Origin: Puniceicoccales bacterium
Lineage (GTDB): Bacteria; Verrucomicrobiota; Verrucomicrobiia; Opitutales; JAIRLM01
DNA: 8,026 nt
Assembly (NCBI GenBank): GCA_031254835.1
Contig: JAIRTQ010000098.1
Span: 1 to 8,026 of the forward strand
Direction: 5' to 3'
Shown here piece after piece: positions 1-5,776 of the stretch. The translations under genes were made by a program, and so were the position numbers. The notes under the pieces were generated by a model. It did not search any database and had not been told where the DNA came from. It was given only the letters and a program-made list of their open reading frames with translations. Each line of letters opens with the position of its first letter. The first letter of the stretch is position 1.

Positions 1-155
1 CAGCGCCGACCAGGCAGCGCTGTATCGACGGCCGCCGCAAGCTGGTTATCCTCGGATCCGCTCCCTATGTTGACGACCTTTCGGGCCAATGGGCCGCAGA
101 CCCGGACTACGGCGAGAAAATTTGCCGACTGCTCATGGAGCTGTGCAGCAAATAG
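1..155 (+). CDS. C-terminal end of a probable glucosaminidase-family peptidoglycan hydrolase (partial)
   Basis: The open frame enters from the left edge (first full codon at 3) and ends at TAG 153-155, leaving 50 residues. The tail reads YVDDLSGQWAADPDYGEKI followed by CRLLMEL. This resembles the end of the glucosaminidase domain (FlgJ/AcmA-like N-acetylglucosaminidases), where a 'GYATDPxYAxKL' segment precedes a last helix. Members cleave the glycan strands of peptidoglycan in the periplasm or outside the cell. The catalytic part lies outside the window, so activity cannot be judged. The family call is inferred from this short motif only. Two other frames here are either closed or lack protein-like character. 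About 180 nt and a new promoter separate it from rsmH, so it probably belongs to a separate transcription unit. Confidence 0.5.
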   Translation, partial: APTRQRCIDGRRKLVILGSAPYVDDLSGQWAADPDYGEKICRLLMELCSK

Positions 156-297
156 GGTAAAAACTTTTGCCCCTTCCTCCGTGGCGCCGGAATGCCACAT
201 TTCGTTGAAAATTTTGCAGCTAACATGTTCAAAGAAGGCCTCTATCTTTCGATTTTTTTTGTGTTGTTCAGTTTATGGAAAAGTGGGGGAGCGCTAG

Positions 298-346
298 TTT
301 TGTCAAAATAAAAACGCCAAAAAACAGTTAAAACTAATTGACAAAA
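298..346. repeat. 9-bp inverted repeat overlapping the -35 box
   Basis: TTTTGTCAA at 298-306 is the exact reverse complement of TTGACAAAA at 338-346, with 31 nt between the arms. The right arm contains the -35 box of the rsmH promoter. The spacing of about 40 bp centre to centre (roughly four helical turns) would suit a looping or dimeric regulator. Such an AT-rich match can also arise by chance. The left arm does not form a divergent promoter: no -10-like sequence lies at the right distance on the minus strand. Confidence 0.4.
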
Positions 347-366
347 TTCGAGGTGAATCGTTTAAT
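338..366 (+). promoter_or_regulatory. Sigma-70-type promoter for the rsmH-ftsL-ftsI operon
   Basis: A perfect -35 box TTGACA (338-343) is followed, after exactly 17 nt, by TTTAAT (361-366), which matches the -10 consensus TATAAT at five of six positions. The surroundings are AT-rich. Transcription would start near 372-375, giving a leader of roughly 155-160 nt before the chosen rsmH start. It is the best promoter match I found in the window and sits directly before the division-gene operon. The TTGACAAAA sequence has an inverted copy at 298-306, which might be an operator half-site. Confidence 0.7.
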
Positions 367-516
367 GCTGCGGTGCCATGATAAGCAGTGTCCCGTTTGA
401 CCGTCGTAGATGGACCGGGCTGCGCAAAGAGATCGCGATATCGCGTTGGGCAGAAGTGTGTTGTGAAAGGTTTATTGGGCTCGACATCTGGGAAAAAATT
501 GCTACGCGGCTCCCGT

Positions 517-523
517 GGGGAGG
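517..523 (+). promoter_or_regulatory. Ribosome binding site deciding the rsmH start
   Basis: GGGGAGG at 517-523 ends 7 nt before the ATG at 531. It supports this ATG over the upstream in-frame ATG at 378, which would lie only a few bases after the predicted transcription start and has no Shine-Dalgarno sequence. Confidence 0.7.
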
Positions 524-530
524 ATCGCGC

Positions 531-1454
531 ATGGCGGAAACGACGCACATACCGGTTCTAGTCGCGTCGATTTTGGAGGCATTTCGGGCGACGGCAGGCG
601 GGATGTTTTTAGATGCTACGGTGGGCGGCGGTGGGCATGCCCGCGCCATTTTGGCACAATTCCCAAACGCAAAGCTTTGGGCCATCGATAGAGATGGGGA
701 AGCCCTGAAACGTGCGACCGCCGTACTGCCGGCAGATCGGGTTACCTTAGACCAGAAAAATTTTTGCCAGTTGGACTGCCTTTCGCAAAAGGCTTTCGAT
801 GGCGTTCTACTAGATCTGGGGGTTTCTTCCGACCAGCTGGACGCGCCCGATCGCGGGTTCTCATTCCGGTCGGATGGGCCGCTAGATATGCGCATGGATC
901 AGAGCCGGGGAGAAACGGCGGCACAATTTCTCGAAAAGGCAAGCCACGAGGAGTTGGTGCAGGCCATACGGGACTGGGGAGAGGAGCCCCACTGGCGACG
1001 CGTGGTGGCCACCATCGAAAAATTTCGCGGCTCCGGCAAGCTGCAGCGGACTGCGCTTTTCGCGGATTTGGTGCACCGCGTACTGCCAGCCACCTATAGG
1101 ACAAAAATCGACTCCGCCACCCGCATATTTCAGGGAATTCGCATCGCCGTCAATGGGGAGCTGACCGCACTCGAAGAGGCGCTGCCAAAGGCATTTTCAG
1201 TGCTTAAAAAAGGAGGCGTGCTGGCCGTTATCTCCTTCCACTCGCTGGAGGACCGCATCGTGAAGCGACACTTTCGCGAATGGAGTGGGCTGGCTATTGA
1301 CCGCTCCGACGGCCGCTATGCGGACGAGCGGACCGTGCGCGGCGAGATTCTTAGCGCGAAACCCATTACGCCGACCGCCGAGGAACAGCTCAGCAATCCG
1401 CGGAGCCGTTCGGCGAAGCTGCGCCTGTTCCGCAGAACGGATGGAAGCACTTGA
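531..1454 (+). CDS. rsmH: 16S rRNA (cytosine(1402)-N(4))-methyltransferase RsmH (MraW)
   Basis: RsmH uses S-adenosylmethionine to methylate N4 of C1402 in 16S rRNA, in the ribosomal P site, and acts in the cytoplasm. The 307-residue product is close to the family length (about 300-315). It starts MAETTHIPVLVASIL, the usual 'HxPVL' N-terminus. The SAM-binding loop DATVGGGGHARAIL is at 28-41. The family signature LGVSSDQLDAPDRGFSF (96-112) then DGPLDMRMD (115-123) follows. ATRIFQGIRIAVNGEL is at 196-211, ISFHSLEDRIVKRHF at 234-248, and the basic tail NPRSRSAKLRLFRR at 289-302. The more usual HPATR is DSATR here, a small deviation. It is the first gene of the operon and ends 3 nt before ftsL. 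The start at 531 is chosen for its ribosome binding site and family length; an in-frame ATG at 378 would add 51 unmatched residues. Confidence 0.96.
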   Translation: MAETTHIPVLVASILEAFRATAGGMFLDATVGGGGHARAILAQFPNAKLWAIDRDGEALKRATAVLPADRVTLDQKNFCQLDCLSQKAFDGVLLDLGVSSDQLDAPDRGFSFRSDGPLDMRMDQSRGETAAQFLEKASHEELVQAIRDWGEEPHWRRVVATIEKFRGSGKLQRTALFADLVHRVLPATYRTKIDSATRIFQGIRIAVNGELTALEEALPKAFSVLKKGGVLAVISFHSLEDRIVKRHFREWSGLAIDRSDGRYADERTVRGEILSAKPITPTAEEQLSNPRSRSAKLRLFRRTDGST

Positions 1455-1457
1455 GCC

Positions 1458-1862
1458 ATGGCGACCGCCGCTGGACAGTGGGAAGGGGGCGGATGGCGCC
1501 CAGGGCGGGCACGGGTCCTTTGCCTGGCTATCACCTTATCCCTAGGCACTCTTGCCGGTTGCTTCGGCCGCATTTGGTATCAGCAGCAGGCCCTGCGGGT
1601 AGGGGAAATTTCCCGGGTCTTGGAGTTGGAAAATCAGCGGCTAGCCCGCCACTGCTCCGCTCTTCAGGCGAAGATGGCCCGCCTTCACGCGCCCGCTTGC
1701 CTAGAAACCTATGCCTGTCGCTCCGTGGCCGAGCCGACAAACGGTCGCATCCGCAGGATCTCCGCCGTGGAGCTGCACGGTTCCGCCCGCCGCTCCGCCG
1801 CTCTTGCGGCAACGGAGGGACACGGGTCTGCGGCTGACACCGAAGGGTCGCCCTCCCTCTAG
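1458..1862 (+). CDS. ftsL: FtsL-like small bitopic cell division protein
   Basis: FtsL is an inner-membrane divisome protein that, with FtsB and FtsQ, activates the FtsW-FtsI septal synthase. Sequence conservation is very low in the family, so the call rests on position and architecture. It lies between rsmH and ftsI. Its 134 residues have a basic, glycine-rich cytoplasmic N-terminus with several Arg (to about 19), one hydrophobic segment (about 20-39), and a helical coiled-coil-like stretch (about 42-76, including ISRVLELENQRLARHCSALQ) in the periplasm. The remaining tail of about 55 residues is low-complexity, rich in Ala, Arg and Ser, longer than in E. coli FtsL (121 residues in total). 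The membrane segment contains LAGC at 32-35, which resembles a lipobox. A possible Shine-Dalgarno (GGAAG, 1443-1447) lies inside the end of rsmH, suggesting translational coupling. Confidence 0.75.
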   Translation: MATAAGQWEGGGWRPGRARVLCLAITLSLGTLAGCFGRIWYQQQALRVGEISRVLELENQRLARHCSALQAKMARLHAPACLETYACRSVAEPTNGRIRRISAVELHGSARRSAALAATEGHGSAADTEGSPSL

Positions 1863-1878
1863 GCGCCAGATAGGGGAG

Positions 1879-1884
1879 AAGGAG
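1879..1884 (+). promoter_or_regulatory. Ribosome binding site of ftsI
   Basis: AAGGAG lies 5 nt before the ATG at 1890, in the 27-nt gap after the ftsL stop. It is a strong match and fixes the ftsI start, which also places the membrane anchor right at the N-terminus as expected. Confidence 0.7.
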
Positions 1885-1889
1885 CTGCC

Positions 1890-3587
1890 ATGGACAGGCG
1901 CTGGCGAATGCTTGCAATTTTTGGTTTTCTTATTTTTCTCTTTGTCCTTCTTGCAGTAAGATTAACCTATTTGATGCTTTTCGCGCCGGTGGAAAAAATC
2001 CGCTCCATCGATCGCATGCGGCACCTCTTTGCCGTGACGGAAGGGCGAAGAGGAAACATTTACGATTGCCATGGCGCGGCCCTCGCCGTGACGGTGCCTA
2101 CCGTCGAAGTTGGCGTGGATCCAAAGCTTGCCCCAATGGAGGTGCGGGAGGAGGCACTGATTCGACTGCCAGAAATTTTGCGGCGGCCTGTGCCGGAACT
2201 GGAAAATGCGGTCGCTGTCCGCTGCGCCGTCCGGCCGGAGACCCGCTGGATCCGCTTGGCAGAAGCCGTACCGGAGGGCATTTTTCAACGAATTAGCGGA
2301 GCTCGGCTGAACGGCATCTACGGCAATCGAAAATTCCTACGCTTCTACCCCCAGGGCAGCTGCGCCTGCCACTTGGTCGGCTTTGTAAATCGGGACGGGC
2401 TGGCCTGCTGCGGCATAGAGCGGTTCGCGGATTTTTTTTTGCGGGGCCAGGACGGCTGGATCCTTTCCGAGAAAGACGGACGCCGGCGGGAACTGTGCCA
2501 GTTCCGTGCACGGGAGGTGCCCTCCGAGGACGGCTACGACGTTCACCTCACGATCGATTTGACCGTCCAGCGGTTGGCCGAGGAAGAGCTGGCCCGCATC
2601 GATGAGGAATGCCATCCAAAATCCGCCATAATTCTCATCGGCGAAGCCGATACGGGCAAACTGCTGGCCCTTGCCTGCCTGCCCGCCTATGATCCTAATT
2701 TCTTCTATCGCACGCCCATGGAGCTGCTTCGCAATCGGGCCGTCTGCGACTGCTACGAGCCGGGATCCGTGTTCAAAATCGTCGCTATCTCGGCGGGCCT
2801 GGAGGACGGCATCGTCGATCCCAAATCCCAGTTTGACTGCTCATCGGGCCAGTTTGTCTGGCAGGGAAAAACCTATAGCTTGCCTAAAGACCACAGCGCG
2901 ATGGGGATCTTGGATCTGCCGAACGTCCTTCGAAAATCCAGCAACCGGGGAAGTGCCCAGGTTGCCATCCGCCTCGGCTCGGAGCGCTTTTACTCCTATG
3001 TGCGCGCCTTTGGCTTCGGCGAATGCAGCGGCTATGGCTTTGACGGCGAAGTGGAAGGCATTCTGCGGCCGCCCAAGCAGTGGGACGGGCTTACCATCAC
3101 CCGAATGCCCATGGGCCATGCCATCGCCGTGACCCCGATGCAGATGCACTTGGCCATGGGGGTGATCGGCTCCGACGGCTACCTCTTCGCGCCGCGGCTG
3201 GTGGAAAAAATCGTGGCGCCCAACGGCTCCCCGGGAGCGGACATCAATTCCGCTTTGGATCGGCCCTCCGTGCGGCGCCAGGTGCTGAGTCGCCGGACCG
3301 TTCTGCGCATGCGGGCCATGCTCTACAATCCTTCCGATGGCCGAGCCGGCTCCTGGACCTTCGCCTGCAAGACCGGCACGGCTCAAAAGATCGTCAATGG
3401 CCGCTACGTGCACGATCGACACGTGGCCTCCTGCTGCGGATTTTTCCCTGCAGAGCGGCCCAAATTTCTTGTAACCGTTGTCGTTGATAGCCCAGAGACC
3501 GATGGAGGTACCGGTTGGGGCGCTCGCTATGCAAAGCCCTCCTTTCGTCGACTGGCTGAAAAGCTTTCCTATTCTTATCTGCCCTAG
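1890..3587 (+). CDS. ftsI: Septal peptidoglycan transpeptidase FtsI (PBP3, class B penicillin-binding protein)
   Basis: FtsI cross-links peptide stems of septal peptidoglycan on the periplasmic side of the inner membrane, working with FtsW. The 565 residues are near the E. coli length (588). A membrane anchor spans about 8-31. The class B N-terminal motif EGRRGNIYDCHGAALA is at 51-66; the usual Arg of D-R-x-G is Cys60. The dimerisation/pedestal region runs to about 215. The transpeptidase domain has all three active-site motifs: SVFK at 293-296 (Ser293 nucleophile), SSN at 350-352 and KTGT at 494-497. There is no PASTA domain after the catalytic domain. The protein has 16 cysteines, all in the periplasmic part, two of them (286, 288) just before the SxxK motif and one (493) next to KTG. 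By position and motifs it is FtsI rather than the elongation enzyme MrdA. It is probably co-transcribed with rsmH and ftsL. murE, the common next gene, is absent. Confidence 0.95.
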   Translation: MDRRWRMLAIFGFLIFLFVLLAVRLTYLMLFAPVEKIRSIDRMRHLFAVTEGRRGNIYDCHGAALAVTVPTVEVGVDPKLAPMEVREEALIRLPEILRRPVPELENAVAVRCAVRPETRWIRLAEAVPEGIFQRISGARLNGIYGNRKFLRFYPQGSCACHLVGFVNRDGLACCGIERFADFFLRGQDGWILSEKDGRRRELCQFRAREVPSEDGYDVHLTIDLTVQRLAEEELARIDEECHPKSAIILIGEADTGKLLALACLPAYDPNFFYRTPMELLRNRAVCDCYEPGSVFKIVAISAGLEDGIVDPKSQFDCSSGQFVWQGKTYSLPKDHSAMGILDLPNVLRKSSNRGSAQVAIRLGSERFYSYVRAFGFGECSGYGFDGEVEGILRPPKQWDGLTITRMPMGHAIAVTPMQMHLAMGVIGSDGYLFAPRLVEKIVAPNGSPGADINSALDRPSVRRQVLSRRTVLRMRAMLYNPSDGRAGSWTFACKTGTAQKIVNGRYVHDRHVASCCGFFPAERPKFLVTVVVDSPETDGGTGWGARYAKPSFRRLAEKLSYSYLP

Positions 3588-3619
3588 CTAGTCTCGTAGC
3601 TTTGCCGTTGACATCGGCA
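3586..3619 (+). other. Two small tandem hairpins after ftsI
   Basis: AGCTA (3586-3590) pairs with TAGCT (3597-3601) around a 6-nt loop. TGCCG (3603-3607) pairs with CGGCA (3615-3619) around a 7-nt loop. The first begins within the ftsI stop codon. Neither is followed by a T-run, so this is not a standard terminator; it could protect or end the operon's mRNA. Stems of 5 bp are also common by chance. Confidence 0.25.
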
Positions 3620-3645
3620 GGAAAACTCACAGAAATGGCGCCTAA

Positions 3646-5661
3646 ATGGAAGATAGTAATAAGTCTTTAAGTCCCGCCGTAAAGCTGATCTTTTCCTCCT
3701 ATTTGGCTGACTCGTTAAGTGATTGCGCCTGCATTTATGTCTCCGATACCGCTATTCTAGAGAAAGTGGAATCGGAAGCGGCGAAGATCCGCGGTTCGCT
3801 GACAGCCCGGTTTTTCCGTTTTGTGCTTTACTTTTTTAGCGCAGGAATTGCACCGCTGGTAATCTGGATTTGTTGGAATGCGAATGTCAAAAAGCAATCT
3901 GGAATTTTTTTAAATGCCGCTCTATGTAGGTGCGGTATCGCTACCATCACCAATGGTTCACCGCTCAGTGAAACAACGCCGACAGGTTCAAGTATAGCAG
4001 CCGGAGGGTTTGTGACGCCTCAAGAGAAGAGCAAGGTTAGACTGTCTGAACTATTACACGCGGCGGAAAGCGACTACTCGGCAATCGTTTCCATGGAAAA
4101 AGTCAGCATAAGCGGAGCGGCGCCTATCGGAGTTCAAAAATTCCGCGGCCTGCCCGTATGGAACGCCCAAATTGGCGGTAATCTGTCAGTTATGGAGTGT
4201 GATTCCAATGATTATCAGCGAGAACATCACGCCGAGCAATACATAGAAGACCTACTAGAAAAGACATACAACTGTAATGATGTGAGTACTCCTGCACTCT
4301 TCCGAGAGATAGTTTTTTCTGTGCCATTCATCAACCTCATACTGCAAAGCTCCGCAACGACGCGAATAAATTGGCACATCGCCCAATACGCGGAACGGAT
4401 TTTTCTGAATGAGCTGCAGAGTCTCTGTGCTGAAGACAACACACGCTCTTTGACGGATATACGGCATAAAGGATGGGAAACTGGGGTGTCGTGTTCGGCA
4501 TTCTGTGCAGTAATGGAATTTCTTGCAGCGCGCGTACAGCACGCGCGACCGGCCTTCGTGGAAATTGTGTCTGCTATCTTCCCCGAATTCCGAAACAAAA
4601 TATGTCATGCCGAACTGGACTTTCCCCGGCATAGCGATCCAGGCGTTCCGCTGTCGGAAATTGTCAAAAAGCAAGTGGCACTTCTTCTTTGCTCTGAAGA
4701 TTCGTGCCGGTTTGTGGACAAGTTTGTGCCGTGCGCGTATCGCGATGCCATTACTGGGGTTTTCAACAATGACGATGCGACCACCGAATTATGGAAGGGC
4801 TGCGACTGGGAAGCTATCGCGAAGAGCCTCCCTCAAAATGCGCAAATGCTCCTTGGACCAAGTCCTTCTCATTTTCTGCGGGCCCGCACCATAAAGCAGG
4901 CGGCGTTCCTGTTAGAGCTATGGAGTGCGTTAGATCCGAAAATGCAGCTGCAGATCCTATCTCGCAGTACTTTCATTCAAAATGTCCTCCTGGGCCGGTG
5001 GCTAGATCCGCATACAGAGCGAGCTAATGAGATAGAACGGTTTTGCATAAAGGCACTGTGCACGGTCTGTAAGGTGGCCATAGAGGATCGCGCTAAAAAT
5101 CCAGTTTCGACAGATCTTCCTTCTGGCGAGAACTCCGGGCTGCTGGAGCTGGCAATCGAACTGTGTAAAAAATTCAAAAAAAATGGAGTCGCCACGATGT
5201 ATATCTCAAGCGAACGAGACGGCATCGCGGAACTTTCGAGCTATGACGCTAAAGTATCTTTACCGACGGGGGACTGCGGTCTCTATGCGGCCGCACCGGT
5301 GGGCATGTGGACTACTGCAAGTCGATGGGATTGTTTGCGCAAACGACGTATTATTGTGGAATATGAGCCGTCTAACCATGAGTCGCTTTTTCTGCGCGTT
5401 AGCGGCATAACGAGAGTGCCGCGCGAGCTAGTAATTCCACTACGGAAGCGGTCAATCATAGGTTACAGTGGGATAGAGGCCGATGAGTGGTACTTTGAAA
5501 CGGACTATCCCGGAGAACTAACCTACAGTGCCGCTCGTCAAAAACATTCCGACGATTCCAGCTGCTTGTCGATTGAGGACCAGAATGAAATTCCCCATAT
5601 CCTCGACGAGTCGTCCTACGGTCCTCCGACGAAAATTGCGCCGACCTTCCCTGGCGATTGA
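3646..5661 (+). CDS. Uncharacterised 671-residue protein with one N-terminal membrane segment
   Basis: I do not recognise this protein or any domain in it. The ATG follows directly after an in-frame TAA (3643-3645), so the frame cannot start earlier; no Shine-Dalgarno sequence precedes it. Residues 1-55 are polar, 56-77 (FFRFVLYFFSAGIAPLVIWI then CW) are a probable transmembrane helix, 100-130 are Ser/Thr/Gly-rich, about 190-515 appear mostly helical, and about 515-630 look beta-rich. It ends in an acidic, Pro-containing tail. There are 22 cysteines. Composition differs from its neighbours: sampled lines are 52% and 38% GC, against 62% in ftsI and 55% in the downstream efflux gene. I found at least 15 ATA isoleucine codons, against 2 in the similarly long ftsI. 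It lies where murE is often found but has none of the Mur ligase motifs. A lineage-specific or acquired membrane or secreted protein is the best guess; the long intact frame argues that it is a real gene. Confidence 0.75.
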   Translation: MEDSNKSLSPAVKLIFSSYLADSLSDCACIYVSDTAILEKVESEAAKIRGSLTARFFRFVLYFFSAGIAPLVIWICWNANVKKQSGIFLNAALCRCGIATITNGSPLSETTPTGSSIAAGGFVTPQEKSKVRLSELLHAAESDYSAIVSMEKVSISGAAPIGVQKFRGLPVWNAQIGGNLSVMECDSNDYQREHHAEQYIEDLLEKTYNCNDVSTPALFREIVFSVPFINLILQSSATTRINWHIAQYAERIFLNELQSLCAEDNTRSLTDIRHKGWETGVSCSAFCAVMEFLAARVQHARPAFVEIVSAIFPEFRNKICHAELDFPRHSDPGVPLSEIVKKQVALLLCSEDSCRFVDKFVPCAYRDAITGVFNNDDATTELWKGCDWEAIAKSLPQNAQMLLGPSPSHFLRARTIKQAAFLLELWSALDPKMQLQILSRSTFIQNVLLGRWLDPHTERANEIERFCIKALCTVCKVAIEDRAKNPVSTDLPSGENSGLLELAIELCKKFKKNGVATMYISSERDGIAELSSYDAKVSLPTGDCGLYAAAPVGMWTTASRWDCLRKRRIIVEYEPSNHESLFLRVSGITRVPRELVIPLRKRSIIGYSGIEADEWYFETDYPGELTYSAARQKHSDDSSCLSIEDQNEIPHILDESSYGPPTKIAPTFPGD

Positions 5662-5674
5662 TTCAATTTTCGTC
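5628..5674. repeat. Perfect 11-bp inverted repeat spanning the stop codon of the unknown gene
   Basis: GACGAAAATTG (5628-5638) is the exact reverse complement of CAATTTTCGTC (5664-5674). Inside it, CGCC (5639-5642) can pair with GGCG (5653-5656), extending the stem to 15 bp with a 7-nt one-sided bulge. The TGA stop (5659-5661) lies in that bulge. No clear T-run follows (the next bases are ATTGTTTCG), so it is not a textbook terminator, but it is the strongest hairpin I found between genes. It could end or stabilise the upstream transcript. Confidence 0.5.
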
Positions 5675-5776
5675 ATTGTTTCGAAATTTGGGATGCTATT
5701 TTCGCGATAGGCCTTGAAAATGTCTTGCGGCAGCCGTTCCGACCTTACTATTGTGCGCGCCTAAAAGTTTCAGCCG

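Larger units (their letters stand above)
156..530 (+). other. Intergenic spacer and rsmH leader, no gene seen
   Basis: This 375-nt stretch holds no gene I can support, and in particular no mraZ, which often precedes rsmH. The part up to about 337 is AT-rich, with an 8-T run at 253-260 and a weak 5-bp stem (181-185 with 194-198). From 338 it holds a promoter, then a leader with a 12-bp palindrome (434-445) and the rsmH ribosome binding site. An open frame continuous with rsmH extends back to an ATG at 378. Its 51 extra residues (rich in Arg, Trp and Cys) do not resemble any RsmH N-terminus and it lacks a ribosome binding site, so I treat it as non-coding leader. Confidence 0.6.

Noticed and set aside
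231..260. Possible rho-independent terminator before the rsmH promoter
   Set aside because: An 8-T run (253-260) follows a possible stem AAAGA/TCTTT, but the stem is only 5 bp, AT-rich, with a 9-nt loop, too weak to call.
67..297. Open frame of 76 codons at the left end
   Set aside because: It overlaps the end of the glucosaminidase-like gene in another frame, its translation has no protein-like pattern, and no ribosome binding site precedes it.
465..495. MraZ-type TGGG boxes in the rsmH leader
   Set aside because: Two TGGG words occur (around 476 and 489) but with 9 nt between them and no third copy; the regular spacing of MraZ sites is missing, and no mraZ gene is seen.
378..530. N-terminal extension of RsmH from the ATG at 378
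   Set aside because: The ATG lies only a few bases after the predicted transcription start with no ribosome binding site, the extra 51 residues match nothing in RsmH, and the ATG at 531 has a strong Shine-Dalgarno and gives the family length.
3608..3636. Promoter for the unknown gene
   Set aside because: TTGACA at 3608-3613 is perfect, but at 17 nt spacing the -10 position reads AGAAAT, only three of six matches, and a start there would lie almost on the ATG.
3646..5661. Reading the 671-aa gene as murE or as a mobile-element gene
   Set aside because: No P-loop GKT-type or other Mur ligase motif is visible, and there is no transposase DDE pattern, terminal repeat pair or target duplication that I could find around it.
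5725..5751. Promoter before the efflux operon
   Set aside because: TACTAT (5746-5751) resembles a -10 box, but the sequence 15 nt upstream (TTGCGG) is a poor -35 and the spacing is short.
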